A stretch of DNA of 64,000 bases from Oscillospiraceae bacterium (GCA_017508045.1 JAFVZT010000002.1:1-64000), one strand, 5' to 3'; numbered from the stretch's first letter, positions 52,299-62,524 are shown. Translations and numbers: made by a program. The notes: generated by a model not told the origin, from the sequence alone.

Positions 52299-52346
52299 TG
52301 CAATCCCTCCGGAAATAGGATGTGTCAAAACCACTTTTCTATGCAA

Positions 52347-52375
52347 AAAGCAGCCGGTAATCGGCTGCTTTCTCT
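52347..52375 (-). terminator. Terminator after the sugar transferase gene
   Basis: AAAGCAGCCG, ATTAC, CGGCTGCTTTTT on the minus strand. Confidence 0.85.
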
Positions 52376-52377
52376 TA

Positions 52378-53049
52378 TTACATTGCGCCCTTTCCGGTGA
52401 GCACAACCCGAATGGTCATAAAAATAATTTTTAAGTCTGTGCGCATACTACGTTCCCGAATATATTTCAGGTCCGATTCTACCCACTCATCAAAAGATCG
52501 GCTATCACTGCGCCCTTGGCACTCATGGTAGCAGGCAAGTCCGGTTTTTACATCCAGACGGTGCATTTGATAAGGTGTATACTGCGCAACCTCACGGGGT
52601 AGAGGCGGTCTTGGCCCAATAATGGACATATCCCCCTTGATAATATTTACAAGCTGCGGCAGCTCATCAATACTTGTTTTACGAATAAAGTTGCCCACCT
52701 TTGTAATCCGGGGGTCGTTTTTCATTTTAAAGGCAGGACCGTCCAACTCGTTTTGCGCCATAAGCTCATCCAGCTTTTTGTCTGCATCAGGACACATAGA
52801 ACGGAATTTATACATTTGAAATTCCTTGCCGTCCTTGGTCATTCTGGTTTGCGTATAAAAGACCTTTCCGCCGTCTTCACACTTAATCGCAATTGCAACA
52901 ATTAAGAATACCGGACTGAAAACGATCAGCGCCAGAGCAGACATCACCAAATCAAAAACACGCTTGCACACGTCATAAACCGGTTTCGGCGCAGGCTCTT
53001 CATACTGTACATCCGCCGTTGTGCTATGTTCTTTCTGTATTGTTTGCAT
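52378..53049 (-). CDS. Undecaprenyl-phosphate sugar phosphotransferase
   Basis: 223 residues, the small monotopic phosphoglycosyltransferase family. One re-entrant helix (LVMSALALIVFSPVFLIVAIAI), then YKFRSMCPDAD, the DE pair in SIDELPQLVNI, and IIGPRPPLP. It transfers a sugar-1-phosphate to undecaprenyl phosphate, initiating a surface glycan. The glycan cluster itself is not in this window. ATG at 53049 with AAGGAG upstream. Confidence 0.9.
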   Translation of the reverse strand: MQTIQKEHSTTADVQYEEPAPKPVYDVCKRVFDLVMSALALIVFSPVFLIVAIAIKCEDGGKVFYTQTRMTKDGKEFQMYKFRSMCPDADKKLDELMAQNELDGPAFKMKNDPRITKVGNFIRKTSIDELPQLVNIIKGDMSIIGPRPPLPREVAQYTPYQMHRLDVKTGLACYHECQGRSDSRSFDEWVESDLKYIRERSMRTDLKIIFMTIRVVLTGKGAM

Positions 53050-53177
53050 AGCATAGCTCCTTATTTCTATCTAGGGTCTTACAATTGTTCGTTAAATAAT
53101 TTTGAAAGTATTCTAGATTTCCCGGATATTCAATGCTCTATCCGCAAAAAGCTATGATACATTTCTCGTTTTTGGAA

Positions 53178-53858
53178 TCATTTGGAAAATAATTTTTCCA
53201 TTGCCGCACGGGCAGCATTCTGCTCTGCACGTTTTTTGCTGCTGCCTACGCCTTCACCTACCACCACACCGTTGAGTAAAACCGCAACGCAAAACTGCTT
53301 ATCGTGGTCGGGTCCGATTTCTGATAGAAGCTGATAGCTCAGCTCCTGATTCTTTTTCTGCTGCACCCGTTCCTGCAGTGCTGTCTTATAGTCCGCATTC
53401 TGCAGGCGATCCACCGGCACGTTACATAAAATATGCTGCCGGATAATACTCTGCGCAGCATCCATACCGCCGTCCAAAAAGCTGGCAGCAATGATACTTT
53501 CCACAGCATCGGCAAGAATAGAGCCTCTGGCTCTGCCGCCGCTTTGCTCCTCTCCGTTGCCCAAAAGCAGATGCTTGCCCAGCTCCACACGATTGGCCAC
53601 AGCCGCCAATGCCCGTTCACAGACCATATCTGCCCGCATCCGGGTCAGTTCACCCTCCGGACGGTGGGGAAATTGACGGTACAGGTATTCTGCCACCACC
53701 ATACCCAGAATAGCGTCCCCCAAAAATTCCAAGCGCTCATTGCTTTTCAGGCTGTCGTGCCAACGCTCATTGGCATAAGAGGAGTGGGTCAGCGCTCTTT
53801 GGAGCAGCGTTATGTTTTTAAACTGATATCCAATTGCCGCTTCCAAATCTTTAATCAT
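53178..53858 (-). CDS. rnc: Ribonuclease III
   Basis: 226 residues. Catalytic signature NERLEFLGDAILG, second acidic patch ADAVESIIAASFLDGG, and a C-terminal double-stranded RNA-binding domain (QLLSEIGPDHDKQF to RAAMEKLF). Cleaves double-stranded RNA in rRNA and mRNA processing. Overlaps the end of plsX by 8 bp, usual Firmicutes synteny but without acpP between. Confidence 0.95.
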   Translation of the reverse strand: MIKDLEAAIGYQFKNITLLQRALTHSSYANERWHDSLKSNERLEFLGDAILGMVVAEYLYRQFPHRPEGELTRMRADMVCERALAAVANRVELGKHLLLGNGEEQSGGRARGSILADAVESIIAASFLDGGMDAAQSIIRQHILCNVPVDRLQNADYKTALQERVQQKKNQELSYQLLSEIGPDHDKQFCVAVLLNGVVVGEGVGSSKKRAEQNAARAAMEKLFSK

Positions 53859-54900
53859 GCTCGGTCTCCTCCGATTGTGCCAGTGTTCTCAGTGCTTCCT
53901 CCAACTCGCTGGAAATATCGCTGCTTACCGCATCCATAGCCTGACGCACCGCATTACGGAATGCCAGTGCATCTGACGAACCGTGGGCTTTAATAACCGG
54001 CCTTTTAATTCCCAAAAACTGCGTGCCGCCAATTTCCCGGTAATCCAGCATTTTCATAACCTCATCCACACCGGGCTTGCAGAACAGATAGCCGATTTTT
54101 GAGAAGATGTTTCGCTTAAAAATCCGATTTTTCATAAGGCTTCCCATAAACATGGCAGTACCTTCAATGGACTTAAGTAAAACATTTCCGGCAAAGCCGT
54201 CACACACTACCACATCCACAGCGCCCAGAGGCACATCTCTTGCCTCCACATTGCCTACGAAGTTCAAGCTTCCCTGCTGTGCCGCCTGTATAAGCAGTGC
54301 ATACGCCTCTTTCTGCAGCGGTGTTCCTTTGGAATCTTCCGTTCCGATATTCAAAAGTCCCACTTTTGGGTTTTCCACACCTAAGTATTTTTTTGCGTAT
54401 AATGCGCCAACCATACCAAACTGAAGCAAAAACTCAGCTGTACACTCCGCATTTGCGCCGCAGTCTAAAATAACCGTCTTTCCGCCGGCTTTATTGGGCA
54501 TAACCGGACCCATAGCAGCGCGGCGTATCCCCTTGACCCGCTTAACAATCAAGGTCGCGCCGGATAACAGCGCGCCGGTGCTTCCTGCAGAAACAAAGGC
54601 ATCACCATTGCCCTCGGAAACCATACGCAGCCCGATAACCATTGATGAGTTTTTCTTTTTCCGAATCACATTGGCAGGGTCGTCGTGCATATCCACAACT
54701 TCATCGGCGTGGGCAATTTCAATGCCCTCCGGTAAATCGTGAACGCCGTGCTTGCCCATAACCTCTAAAATCTCATCGCCTTTTCCCACCAGTGTGATTT
54801 GCGCGCCAAAATCCTTTGCCGCCTGAATAGCACCCAACACCGGTGCCTCGGGAGCATGGTCGCCGCCCATTGCGTCAAGAATGATTTTTATAATACGCAC
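53851..54900 (-). CDS. plsX: Phosphate acyltransferase PlsX
   Basis: About 349 residues. ILDAMGGDHAPEAPVLGA at the start, then VSAGSTGALLSGATLIVKR, and a catalytic loop VCDGFAGNVLLKSIEG. It converts acyl-ACP to acyl-phosphate in phospholipid synthesis. The start is uncertain: GTG at 54900 is used, seven bases after the trmFO stop. An ATT or ATA two to three codons later would sit better behind GAGG but is a rare start; longer frames overlap trmFO. Confidence 0.92.
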   Translation of the reverse strand: MRIIKIILDAMGGDHAPEAPVLGAIQAAKDFGAQITLVGKGDEILEVMGKHGVHDLPEGIEIAHADEVVDMHDDPANVIRKKKNSSMVIGLRMVSEGNGDAFVSAGSTGALLSGATLIVKRVKGIRRAAMGPVMPNKAGGKTVILDCGANAECTAEFLLQFGMVGALYAKKYLGVENPKVGLLNIGTEDSKGTPLQKEAYALLIQAAQQGSLNFVGNVEARDVPLGAVDVVVCDGFAGNVLLKSIEGTAMFMGSLMKNRIFKRNIFSKIGYLFCKPGVDEVMKMLDYREIGGTQFLGIKRPVIKAHGSSDALAFRNAVRQAMDAVSSDISSELEEALRTLAQSEETEHD

Positions 54901-54907
54901 CTCATTT

Positions 54908-56212
54908 CTAAATGCCCTGCTGTACCAACCTGTCAATGATTTCCAAGGACCTGTTGGCGAGGGCAAGATTTTTTTCGGCCTTTTTTCTAATTCGTTGCTC
55001 CAGTGGAGCAATGATGCTGAAGTTCACATTCATAGGCTGGAAATGCTCAATGCGTTCGTCGCTGATGTACAGGCCCAAAGCACCGATGGCCGTCTCCTTG
55101 GGAAAATCAGGAATCCGGCGGTCCTGCAAGCGGGCAGCCATAGCAACCGCAGACAAATAGCCCGAAGCCGCACTTTCCACGTATCCTTCCACACCGGTCA
55201 TCTGTCCGGCAAACGCCACCAGCGGATTTCGCCGGTCAGCATAGTACCGATCCAACAGCTTGGGAGATTGTAAAAAGGTATTGCGATGCATCACACCATA
55301 GCGCACAAACTCCGCATTTTTCAGGGCGGGAATCATAGAAAATACCCGCTTTTGCTCAGGAAATTTCAGATGCGTCTGAAAGCCCACAAGATTAAATACG
55401 CTCTTTGCTGCGTTGTCCTGCCGCAGCTGCACCACCGCATATGGCTCTTTGCCTGTATTGGGGTCAACCAAGCCTACCGGCTTCAAAGGTCCAAACCGCA
55501 GGGTATCCTGTCCCCGACGGGCCATAACCTCCACAGGCATACAGCCTTCAAATACGCGCTTATCCTCAAAGCCGTGAACCTCTGCCTCCTGAGCAGAAAT
55601 CAGCTCCTTCACAAACGCCTCGTATTCTTCCTTATTCATAGCGCAGTTAATATAGTCCGGCGTACCCCGGTCATATCGGGATTGCCACCACGCCTTTGTC
55701 ATATCAATAGACTCCGCTGTGATGAGCGGCGCAGCCGCATCAAAAAAGTGTAGATGCTCTGTCCCGAAATATGCGCCGATTGCATCGGATAAGGCATCCG
55801 AGGTCAGCGGTCCTGTTGCCACAATGACCGGTCCTTCCGGCACCTGAGTGATTTCCTCGGAATAAATTGTGATATTGGGGTGGTTGCGAAGCTTTTCCGT
55901 AACGAGATCAGAAAAACGCTGCCGGTCTACAGCCAGACATCCCCCGGCTTCCACCCGAGTTTCTTCCCCGCAGGCTAGAATTAAGCTTCCCAGCCGGCGC
56001 AGTTCTTCCTTTAACAGGCCAACGGCATTTTCTAAACGGTCGCCCCGAAGAGAATTGGAGCAAACAAGCTCTGCAAAAGTATCGGCATGGTGGGCAGGAG
56101 ATTTCTTTCCGGGCTTCATATCATAAAGCGCAACTGAGATACCCCGGTTGGCAAGCTGCCATGCTGCTTCCGCGCCGGCAAGTCCTGCGCCGATAATTTT
56201 TACTGCGCTCAT
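54908..56212 (-). CDS. trmFO: tRNA (uracil-54-C5) methyltransferase, folate-dependent
   Basis: 434 residues. FAD motif IIGAGLAGAEAAWQLANRG, CSNSLRGDRLENAVGLLKEE, GPLTSDAL, and FAGQMTGVEGYVESAASGYLS. Makes ribothymidine at tRNA position 54 using methylenetetrahydrofolate. Overlaps topA by the ATGA typical of the topA-trmFO pair. Confidence 0.96.
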   Translation of the reverse strand: MSAVKIIGAGLAGAEAAWQLANRGISVALYDMKPGKKSPAHHADTFAELVCSNSLRGDRLENAVGLLKEELRRLGSLILACGEETRVEAGGCLAVDRQRFSDLVTEKLRNHPNITIYSEEITQVPEGPVIVATGPLTSDALSDAIGAYFGTEHLHFFDAAAPLITAESIDMTKAWWQSRYDRGTPDYINCAMNKEEYEAFVKELISAQEAEVHGFEDKRVFEGCMPVEVMARRGQDTLRFGPLKPVGLVDPNTGKEPYAVVQLRQDNAAKSVFNLVGFQTHLKFPEQKRVFSMIPALKNAEFVRYGVMHRNTFLQSPKLLDRYYADRRNPLVAFAGQMTGVEGYVESAASGYLSAVAMAARLQDRRIPDFPKETAIGALGLYISDERIEHFQPMNVNFSIIAPLEQRIRKKAEKNLALANRSLEIIDRLVQQGI

Positions 56213-58410
56213 GCCTTTTTGCCTCCTGTTTTTTTACCCTTGGCTTTTGATACCTCTTTTTTAGTAGGCTTTTTGCTGCCGTCTGATGCTTTTTCCGAAG
56301 CCTTTTTGTAATATCCCCGTTTATCCTCCGGCAGGAAATTGGTGCAGCTTTCGTTGATACAGAAAGGCTTCATCCGACCCCGTCCGGACTTTTTAAACAG
56401 CGTTTGTCCACATACAGGACAATCCTCAGCGGTGGGAACATCCCAGCTCATAAAGCCGCAGTCTGCGCCCTTTTCGCAGGCATAATAGGCAAAGCCCCGC
56501 TTGGAGGTCCGCTTCAAAATCGTACTGCCGCACTTAGGGCAACGGCCGGGCATTTTTTCCACAATTGGCTTTGTATTCTTGCACTCCGGAAAACCGGGGC
56601 AAGCCAAAAATTTTCCGAACCTGCCGATTTTGACCACCATATTCCGTCCGCAATCTTCACAGACTTCGTCGGACACCTCATCAGGCACCTTCAGACGGAC
56701 ACCCTGCAGAGCGCTTTCTGCCTCCTCAAGCTCCTTGTGGAACTGCTGATAAAAATCCCCAAGAACGCTGCGCCATTGCTGCTTTCCGGTTTCTATCTCA
56801 TCCAAAAGATTTTCCATATTGGCGGTAAATTCCACATCGATAATATCCTGGAAACGCTCCAGCATCAGTCCGGTGACCACCTCACCCAAGGCAGTAGGTG
56901 CTAACCGTTTATCGGTTTTCTGGACATATTCTCGTTCCTGTATCGTAGAGACGATGCCGGCATAGGTAGACGGACGGCCTACGCCCTTTTCTTCCATAGC
57001 CTTAACCAGCGTCGCCTCGGTATATCGGGCGGGCGGCTGGGTAAAGTGCTGCTCCTTTTTGGTATCCGCAGCCAGAGCCTTATCCCCCTCCTGCAAATCC
57101 GGCAAGGGATATCCGACGATTTCTGACTCCTCGTCTTTGCCCTCCTCATAAATCGCAATAAAGCCGGAAAATTTCAGGCTTTGATGGGTGGAACGGAAGG
57201 TATGCCCCGCGCACTGGGTATCAATGGACACAGTATCGTACACCGCATTTGCCATTTGGGACGCCAAAAAACGGCTCCAAATCAGCTTATACAGCCGATA
57301 CTGTTCTTTTGTCAGGCTGCTTTGAATCTTCTCCGGATCCAGCTCCACATGGGTTGGGCGGATTGCCTCATGGGCATCCTGCGCCCCGGATTTTGTTTTA
57401 AAGGTGTGGAATTTTCCGTAATAGTATTCTTTACCGTAGCGATTGCGGATAAAGTCAGCTGCCGCTGCCATAGCTTCATCAGAAAGGCGTAAAGAGTCGG
57501 TACGCATATAGGTAATTAAACCCAATGTGCCTTCCCCTGCTACATCCACGCCCTCGTAAAGCTGCTGCGCTATGGCCATAGTGCGCTTGGGGGTCATATT
57601 CAGCTTCCGGGATGCCTCCTGCTGTAAGGTGGAGGTGGTAAAAGGCGGCGAAGCGGTACGCTTTTTCTCCGCCCTCTTGACGCTGGTAACGGTAAATTCT
57701 TTACCGGTAATATCTCGGATAACTGCGTCGGTTTGTTCCTGACTTTTCAGTTCTGTTTTCTTGGTATCTCCATGATAATGAGCAACAAAGGAGCCGGGCT
57801 TTCCAATGCGGTTTAAATAAACCTCCAAGGACCAGTATTCCCTGGGCAGAAACGACCGGATTTCGTTTTCCCGATCTACCACCAAACGGGTGGCAACAGA
57901 TTGAACCCGTCCGGCAGACAGGCCCCGGCGCACCTTTTTCCACAGCAAGGGTGAGAGCTGATAGCCAACAATCCGGTCCAAAACCCGGCGAGCCTGCTGA
58001 GCGTCCACCAAAGAATAATCAATACCTCTCGGGTTTTCAATCGACTGCTTGACCACCTTTTGGGTAATTTCGTTGAAGGTTATCCGGTATGCCTTTTCAT
58101 CCGGCAGCTGTAAAAGCTCTTTTAAATGCCAGGAAATTGCCTCGCCTTCCCGGTCCGGGTCGGTTGCCAGATAGACTTTATCTGCCTTTTTCGCTGCCTT
58201 GCGCAAATCGGAAATAATATCCTCCTTGCTCTGCATCGGAACATACTCCGGCTCAAAACCGTTCTCGATATCTACACCTATTGTACTTACAGGCAAATCC
58301 CGCAGATGACCCATACTGGCCTTAACCACGTAATCCGCCCCCAGATATTTTCCGATGGTTTTCGCCTTGGAGGGCGACTCCACAATTACAAGATTGGTTT
58401 TGTTTGACAT
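56209..58410 (-). CDS. topA: DNA topoisomerase I
   Basis: 733 residues from ATG 58410 behind GGAGG. Toprim domain (VIVESPSKAKTIGKYLG, DPDREGEAI), the active-site tyrosine in GLITYMRTDS, and three C-terminal zinc-ribbon motifs (CEDCG, CPKCG, CPVCG), then a lysine-rich tail. Relaxes negative supercoils. Confidence 0.97.
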   Translation of the reverse strand: MSNKTNLVIVESPSKAKTIGKYLGADYVVKASMGHLRDLPVSTIGVDIENGFEPEYVPMQSKEDIISDLRKAAKKADKVYLATDPDREGEAISWHLKELLQLPDEKAYRITFNEITQKVVKQSIENPRGIDYSLVDAQQARRVLDRIVGYQLSPLLWKKVRRGLSAGRVQSVATRLVVDRENEIRSFLPREYWSLEVYLNRIGKPGSFVAHYHGDTKKTELKSQEQTDAVIRDITGKEFTVTSVKRAEKKRTASPPFTTSTLQQEASRKLNMTPKRTMAIAQQLYEGVDVAGEGTLGLITYMRTDSLRLSDEAMAAAADFIRNRYGKEYYYGKFHTFKTKSGAQDAHEAIRPTHVELDPEKIQSSLTKEQYRLYKLIWSRFLASQMANAVYDTVSIDTQCAGHTFRSTHQSLKFSGFIAIYEEGKDEESEIVGYPLPDLQEGDKALAADTKKEQHFTQPPARYTEATLVKAMEEKGVGRPSTYAGIVSTIQEREYVQKTDKRLAPTALGEVVTGLMLERFQDIIDVEFTANMENLLDEIETGKQQWRSVLGDFYQQFHKELEEAESALQGVRLKVPDEVSDEVCEDCGRNMVVKIGRFGKFLACPGFPECKNTKPIVEKMPGRCPKCGSTILKRTSKRGFAYYACEKGADCGFMSWDVPTAEDCPVCGQTLFKKSGRGRMKPFCINESCTNFLPEDKRGYYKKASEKASDGSKKPTKKEVSKAKGKKTGGKKA

Positions 58411-58433
58411 AATGTCCTCCGTTAACATAATCC

Positions 58434-59630
58434 CTAAGATCTGTTGGCAGATACCAATCCGCCCGGGTGATTAGTCACCACCCCTTTGATTGCCAGCTTT
58501 GTCAGCACACCCAGTACCACCGCAGCAGGCAATCCTACCTGTGCAATAACCTCGTCAGCAGGTCTTGCTGTACTGTCCAGACACAGATAAATTGCTTTTT
58601 CCTGCTCGCTGAGCGTAGAAAGTATATTTTCTAGGTCACTATACGCGCTAGGACCTGAATTGTCAATGTATTTTTTGTCAGTCTCTGCTCTTGGAATGCT
58701 GATTTCCTCCGCTACCATCAATATGGGCGCTTCTGATTTTCTGTTCTCCACAGCCTCAGGATATATGGATGCATACTCCTTCACCACGTCCCAGCCAGAG
58801 AAAACCGCAGCACCGCAATCCTGCAAAAGGGCATTGCTTCCTGTGCAGGTGGCAACATCAATATTCCCCGGAACAACAAAAACATCCCTGCCCTGGTCAA
58901 AGGCATTCCGCGCGGTAATTAACGCCCCGCTTTTCTCCGGGGCCTCCACCACCAATACACCGTCTGCCAAACCGCTTAGAATTCGATTGCGCTCAGGAAA
59001 CTGCCAAGGCTTCGGCTCTGTTCCCGGAGGGTATTCGGCAATCAAACAGCCGTGTTCCGCAATTTTCACAAAAAGCTGCCGATTTGTTTTGGGATACACC
59101 ACATCTACGCCACAGCCAAATACCGCAACTGTCTGTTTCCCCGCCTCCAATGCACCCTTAAGCGCCATGGTATCAATTCCGGCTGCACCGCCGGATACCA
59201 CCAAGCCGCCACAGGCTGCAATTTGCTTAGAAAGACGCTCTGCATTCTTTAACCCGTAAGCAGAAGCCTTTCGCGTTCCCACTACAGAAATCACCGGCTG
59301 CCCATCAAAATCCGGCAACACGCCTTTATAATATAGTACCAAGGGTGCATCGGTAATGTTTCGTAAACGACTGGGATAGGACACATCCCCAATTGTTACA
59401 ATGCCAATTTGTTTTTCCCCACAGCTTTTTATCACAGCCTTCGCCGGGGCTAAATCCTTATCCTTCAGCGCCTGTGCCATTTCCCCGGTAATTTCAGGAA
59501 TATGGCTATAACGCTCCATATGATATAAGTCCTCCGGGTTTGGAAAATGCGTAAGCAGTGCCAATTTTTGTCGCAAAGACAGTTTTGGCAGCAAAGCATA
59601 CCATATCCAATGTATTACCATTTTCCTCAC
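58434..59630 (-). CDS. dprA: DNA-processing protein DprA
   Basis: 398 residues. N-terminal SAM-like domain, Rossmann-like core with VVGTRKASAYGLKNAE, SGGAAGIDTMALKGAL, FPERNRILSGLADGVLVVEA and GALITA, then a winged-helix C-terminus (DEVIAQVGLPAAVVLGVLTKL). It loads RecA onto incoming single-stranded DNA. dprA-topA order is conserved in Firmicutes. Start at GTG 59630 or ATG 59621; the ribosome site does not decide. Confidence 0.95.
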   Translation of the reverse strand: MRKMVIHWIWYALLPKLSLRQKLALLTHFPNPEDLYHMERYSHIPEITGEMAQALKDKDLAPAKAVIKSCGEKQIGIVTIGDVSYPSRLRNITDAPLVLYYKGVLPDFDGQPVISVVGTRKASAYGLKNAERLSKQIAACGGLVVSGGAAGIDTMALKGALEAGKQTVAVFGCGVDVVYPKTNRQLFVKIAEHGCLIAEYPPGTEPKPWQFPERNRILSGLADGVLVVEAPEKSGALITARNAFDQGRDVFVVPGNIDVATCTGSNALLQDCGAAVFSGWDVVKEYASIYPEAVENRKSEAPILMVAEEISIPRAETDKKYIDNSGPSAYSDLENILSTLSEQEKAIYLCLDSTARPADEVIAQVGLPAAVVLGVLTKLAIKGVVTNHPGGLVSANRS

Positions 59631-59642
59631 CCGTTTCTTTCT

Positions 59643-60392
59643 TTATTGCTGCATCTGCCACATTACGATGGCCGCAGCAATGGCGGCATTTAATGATTCG
59701 CACTGAGGTTGCATAGGGATAATTAATTCTGTCTGTGCGCTTTGGATAATCTCTTTCCGTACACCCTGTCCCTCACTTCCCACTACAACGGCCAGCGTTT
59801 TCAGGGGTGCTTTTCGCAAATCCATAGCCCGGTCACTCAGTGCTGTCACTGCAACGGGAATGTTTTTCCGGGCGCATTGAAGCTTTGCTGTTTCCCAAGA
59901 GGTTTGCTGCACGCTTATACGAAATACCGCACCCATACTGGCACGGACAACCTTATGGCTGTATGGGTCTGCACAACCCTCCAGCAGTGCCACCGGAACT
60001 GCAAGCGCGTCTGCCGTACGCAGAATCGTACCCAGATTCCCCGGGTCCTGAATGCCGTCCAAAAGCAGCATTCCCGGCTTTGGTTCAAAGGGCGTTTTCT
60101 CCGGCAAACGGCACAAAAACAACGCGCCCTGAGGCGTTTCCATAGGGGAAACAGACTGCATCACTTCACCGGGTACACGAACGACTCGAACACCATCAGG
60201 AACATCTGCCTTTACACCGTCAGACAAAATTACGGTATCCAAACCCGGCCACCAACGAACAGCCTCGGCAAGCAGCTTTGTCCCGTCTGCCACAAACAGA
60301 CCCGCTTCCTCCCGTTCCTTTTTAGAGGCCAAAAGCCTGCGCACCTGTTGCAAAAGCGGATTTTTCCGCGACGTTATTCTTTCTTCCATCAT
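59643..60392 (-). CDS. TrmH-family (SpoU) RNA 2'-O-methyltransferase
   Basis: 249 residues. SpoU substrate-binding N-terminus (RKNPLLQQVRRLLASKKERE, GLFVADGTKLL), then the knotted SAM domain with DGIQDPGNLGTILRTADA, VVGSEGQGV and IPMQPQCESLNAAIAAAI. Methylates a ribose in 23S rRNA or tRNA; the exact target cannot be assigned. Starts in an ATGA overlap with ktrA. Confidence 0.93.
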   Translation of the reverse strand: MMEERITSRKNPLLQQVRRLLASKKEREEAGLFVADGTKLLAEAVRWWPGLDTVILSDGVKADVPDGVRVVRVPGEVMQSVSPMETPQGALFLCRLPEKTPFEPKPGMLLLDGIQDPGNLGTILRTADALAVPVALLEGCADPYSHKVVRASMGAVFRISVQQTSWETAKLQCARKNIPVAVTALSDRAMDLRKAPLKTLAVVVGSEGQGVRKEIIQSAQTELIIPMQPQCESLNAAIAAAIVMWQMQQ

Positions 60393-61036
60393 AGCTTCTG
60401 TACGGCATTCAGAGCATTTGTATCGCCTAAAACCAGCATAACGTCCCCTTGGGCAAAGCAGAAGCCGGCTGCAGGAGAAACGGTGATTGCCCCGTCACGT
60501 TTAACGGCCAAAATATTAATGCCCAACTTTGCCCGAATATTTAAATCCAGCAGGCTTTTATTCTGCCATGCATCGGGAACAGGCATTTCCACAATGCCGT
60601 AATCCTCGGAAAGCTCTATATAATCCTGCACCTTCAAAGAAGACAAGCTTTTGACAATCCGATCTGCCTGTTCCTGTTCCGGAATCACAACTCTGTCAGC
60701 TCCCAGCTTTTGCAGTACTTGACGATGGGTTTCGTCGTGGGCTTTGCAAATAACATAGGGTACGCCCAGCTCTTTTAAATTTATGGTAGCTAAAACAGAA
60801 TCGGCAAGGCTGTCACCGATGGCAACCAACGCACAGTCAAAATCCTTTACGCCCAAAGCCCGAAGCACTTCCTTGTCCCGGGCATCCGCCACAACCGCCT
60901 GAGTTACACTGTCTGCCAGCTGCTGCACCAAATCCGCATTTGTGTCCATAGCAAGAACCTCACAGTTCTGCTGGCAAAGCCGTTTGGCTGCCTGTGTGCC
61001 GAAACGGCCAAGACCCACAATTACAAAAGACTTCAT
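60389..61036 (-). CDS. ktrA: Potassium-channel regulatory subunit KtrA (RCK/TrkA-N)
   Basis: 215 residues from ATG 61036 behind AAGGAGGG. RCK_N with VIVGLGRFGTQAAKRL and the acidic strand end AMDTNAD, RCK_C with MVLVLGDTNAL at the end. Binds nucleotides and gates the partner channel KtrB encoded directly upstream. Confidence 0.94.
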   Translation of the reverse strand: MKSFVIVGLGRFGTQAAKRLCQQNCEVLAMDTNADLVQQLADSVTQAVVADARDKEVLRALGVKDFDCALVAIGDSLADSVLATINLKELGVPYVICKAHDETHRQVLQKLGADRVVIPEQEQADRIVKSLSSLKVQDYIELSEDYGIVEMPVPDAWQNKSLLDLNIRAKLGINILAVKRDGAITVSPAAGFCFAQGDVMLVLGDTNALNAVQKL

Positions 61037-61062
61037 ACTTTCCCTCCTTAAAAACCCAACAA

Positions 61063-62415
61063 TCAACCAATTAAAAGATTTGTGTAAGCATAGCGGAAAC
61101 GATCCTCCGCCCTATCTCCCATCAAAAAGCCAAGACTAATCGTCAGAATACCCACACGCCCGAAATACATAAACAAAATAATCATCAGCTGCGCCGGAAG
61201 ATTCAAAACCGGGGTAACACCGGCAGTCAAGCCAACGGTTGCCAAAGCCGAAACGGCTTCAAACAAAGCATCGGTAAAGCTCACGGGGCAGGTTGCCGTA
61301 ATAAATACCGCCCCTGAAACAGCCAGTCCTGCCACCAAGCCGGCAATGGTAGCTGCGTCCATTATCCTGTCCTGCGCAATCGTTCTGCGAAACACGGTAA
61401 CGGTGCTTCTTCTCCGGGCGCGGGCAACCATAAATAAAACCAGCACCAAAAAGGTTACAGTTTTGATGCCGCCGGCAGTTGAGCCGGAGGAGCCGCCAAT
61501 AAACATCAAGATAATGCTCACCGCTTTTGAGCCCTCCGTAAGCGCCGCCTGGTCTACCGAGGTAAACCCGGCAGTACGCACAGTCACTGACTGGAAAAGG
61601 GCATTGAGAATTTTTGTCGGCGTATTCATACTGCCAAGGGTCTCCGGATTATTCCACTCCAAAAGGGCAATAGCCAGTGCGCCGACAGCAAGCAGTACAA
61701 CGGTTATGAGCAGCACCAATTTGGTGTAGACACTAAATTTTTTAAAGCTGCGTTCTGTAGCGACCTCCTGCCAAACGAAAAAGCCCAGACCGCCTATCAC
61801 AATCAGTGCCATCAGGGTAATCAATACCACCGGGTCTTCGTTAAAATAAATCATATTGGCATTGGGCGCAAAACTCCCCACAATGTCAAAGCCTGCATTA
61901 CAAAATGCGGATACGGCGTGAAAGACACTCCATTTGGCAGCTTGCGCAAGACCGTATTCCGGCAAAAACCGGATAAACAGCACCGCCATACCGGCTGCCT
62001 GAATGGTAAGGCTTCCCAACAAAACCCATTTCTGAATCTTGACCACGCTTTCCATTTCGCTGACACTCAGCGCCTGGGCAATTATCATACGCTGGCGCAA
62101 ACCGATTTTTTTGCGCAGCGCAAAAATCACCAGAGAGGCCACCGACATAAAGCCAAGTCCGCCAATTTCAATCAGGCAGAGAATAACAGCCTGTCCAAAG
62201 CCACTCCACATTGTCCATGTGTCCCCTAAAATCAAACCTGTCACACAGGTGGCAGAGGTAGCTGTAAACAGCGCAGGAATAACACCGTGAGACTGTCCGC
62301 TGCGAGACGCAACAGGCAAGGCCAGCAAAATTGTTCCAAGAAGAATAATTGCCGCAAATACCACCGCAATAATCTGCGTAGGTGTCAGCTGCAGCTTCCT
62401 TTTGTTTCCGGACAC
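61063..62415 (-). CDS. ktrB: Potassium uptake channel subunit KtrB
   Basis: 450 residues from GTG 62415 with GGAGGCG upstream. Ten or so membrane segments with four selectivity-filter-like loops: SATCVTGLILGD, SAFCNAGFDI, TVRTAGFTSVD and SALATVGLTAG. The plasma-membrane channel of the Ktr K+ (often Na+-coupled) system, with ktrA 26 bp downstream. Confidence 0.95.
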   Translation of the reverse strand: MSGNKRKLQLTPTQIIAVVFAAIILLGTILLALPVASRSGQSHGVIPALFTATSATCVTGLILGDTWTMWSGFGQAVILCLIEIGGLGFMSVASLVIFALRKKIGLRQRMIIAQALSVSEMESVVKIQKWVLLGSLTIQAAGMAVLFIRFLPEYGLAQAAKWSVFHAVSAFCNAGFDIVGSFAPNANMIYFNEDPVVLITLMALIVIGGLGFFVWQEVATERSFKKFSVYTKLVLLITVVLLAVGALAIALLEWNNPETLGSMNTPTKILNALFQSVTVRTAGFTSVDQAALTEGSKAVSIILMFIGGSSGSTAGGIKTVTFLVLVLFMVARARRRSTVTVFRRTIAQDRIMDAATIAGLVAGLAVSGAVFITATCPVSFTDALFEAVSALATVGLTAGVTPVLNLPAQLMIILFMYFGRVGILTISLGFLMGDRAEDRFRYAYTNLLIG

Positions 62416-62489
62416 AATGTCGCCTCCTTTTTAGCAATTATCCTTATATTATACCATTTTTTCTTATTATTTCAAGTATTGATATAAAA

Positions 62490-62519
62490 CGGTGGACTCC
62501 GATAATACAGAATCCACCG
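62490..62519 (-). terminator. Terminator after the chromate-transporter pair
   Basis: CGGTGGA and TCCACCG arms with an AT-rich loop, then TTTTAT on the minus strand. Overlaps the region directly past the stop at 62525. Confidence 0.65.
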
Positions 62520-62524
62520 ATTTT

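Noticed and set aside
53050..53177. Promoter or RNA in the gap between rnc and the sugar transferase gene
   Set aside because: AT-rich but without a convincing promoter pair, hairpin or conserved motif.
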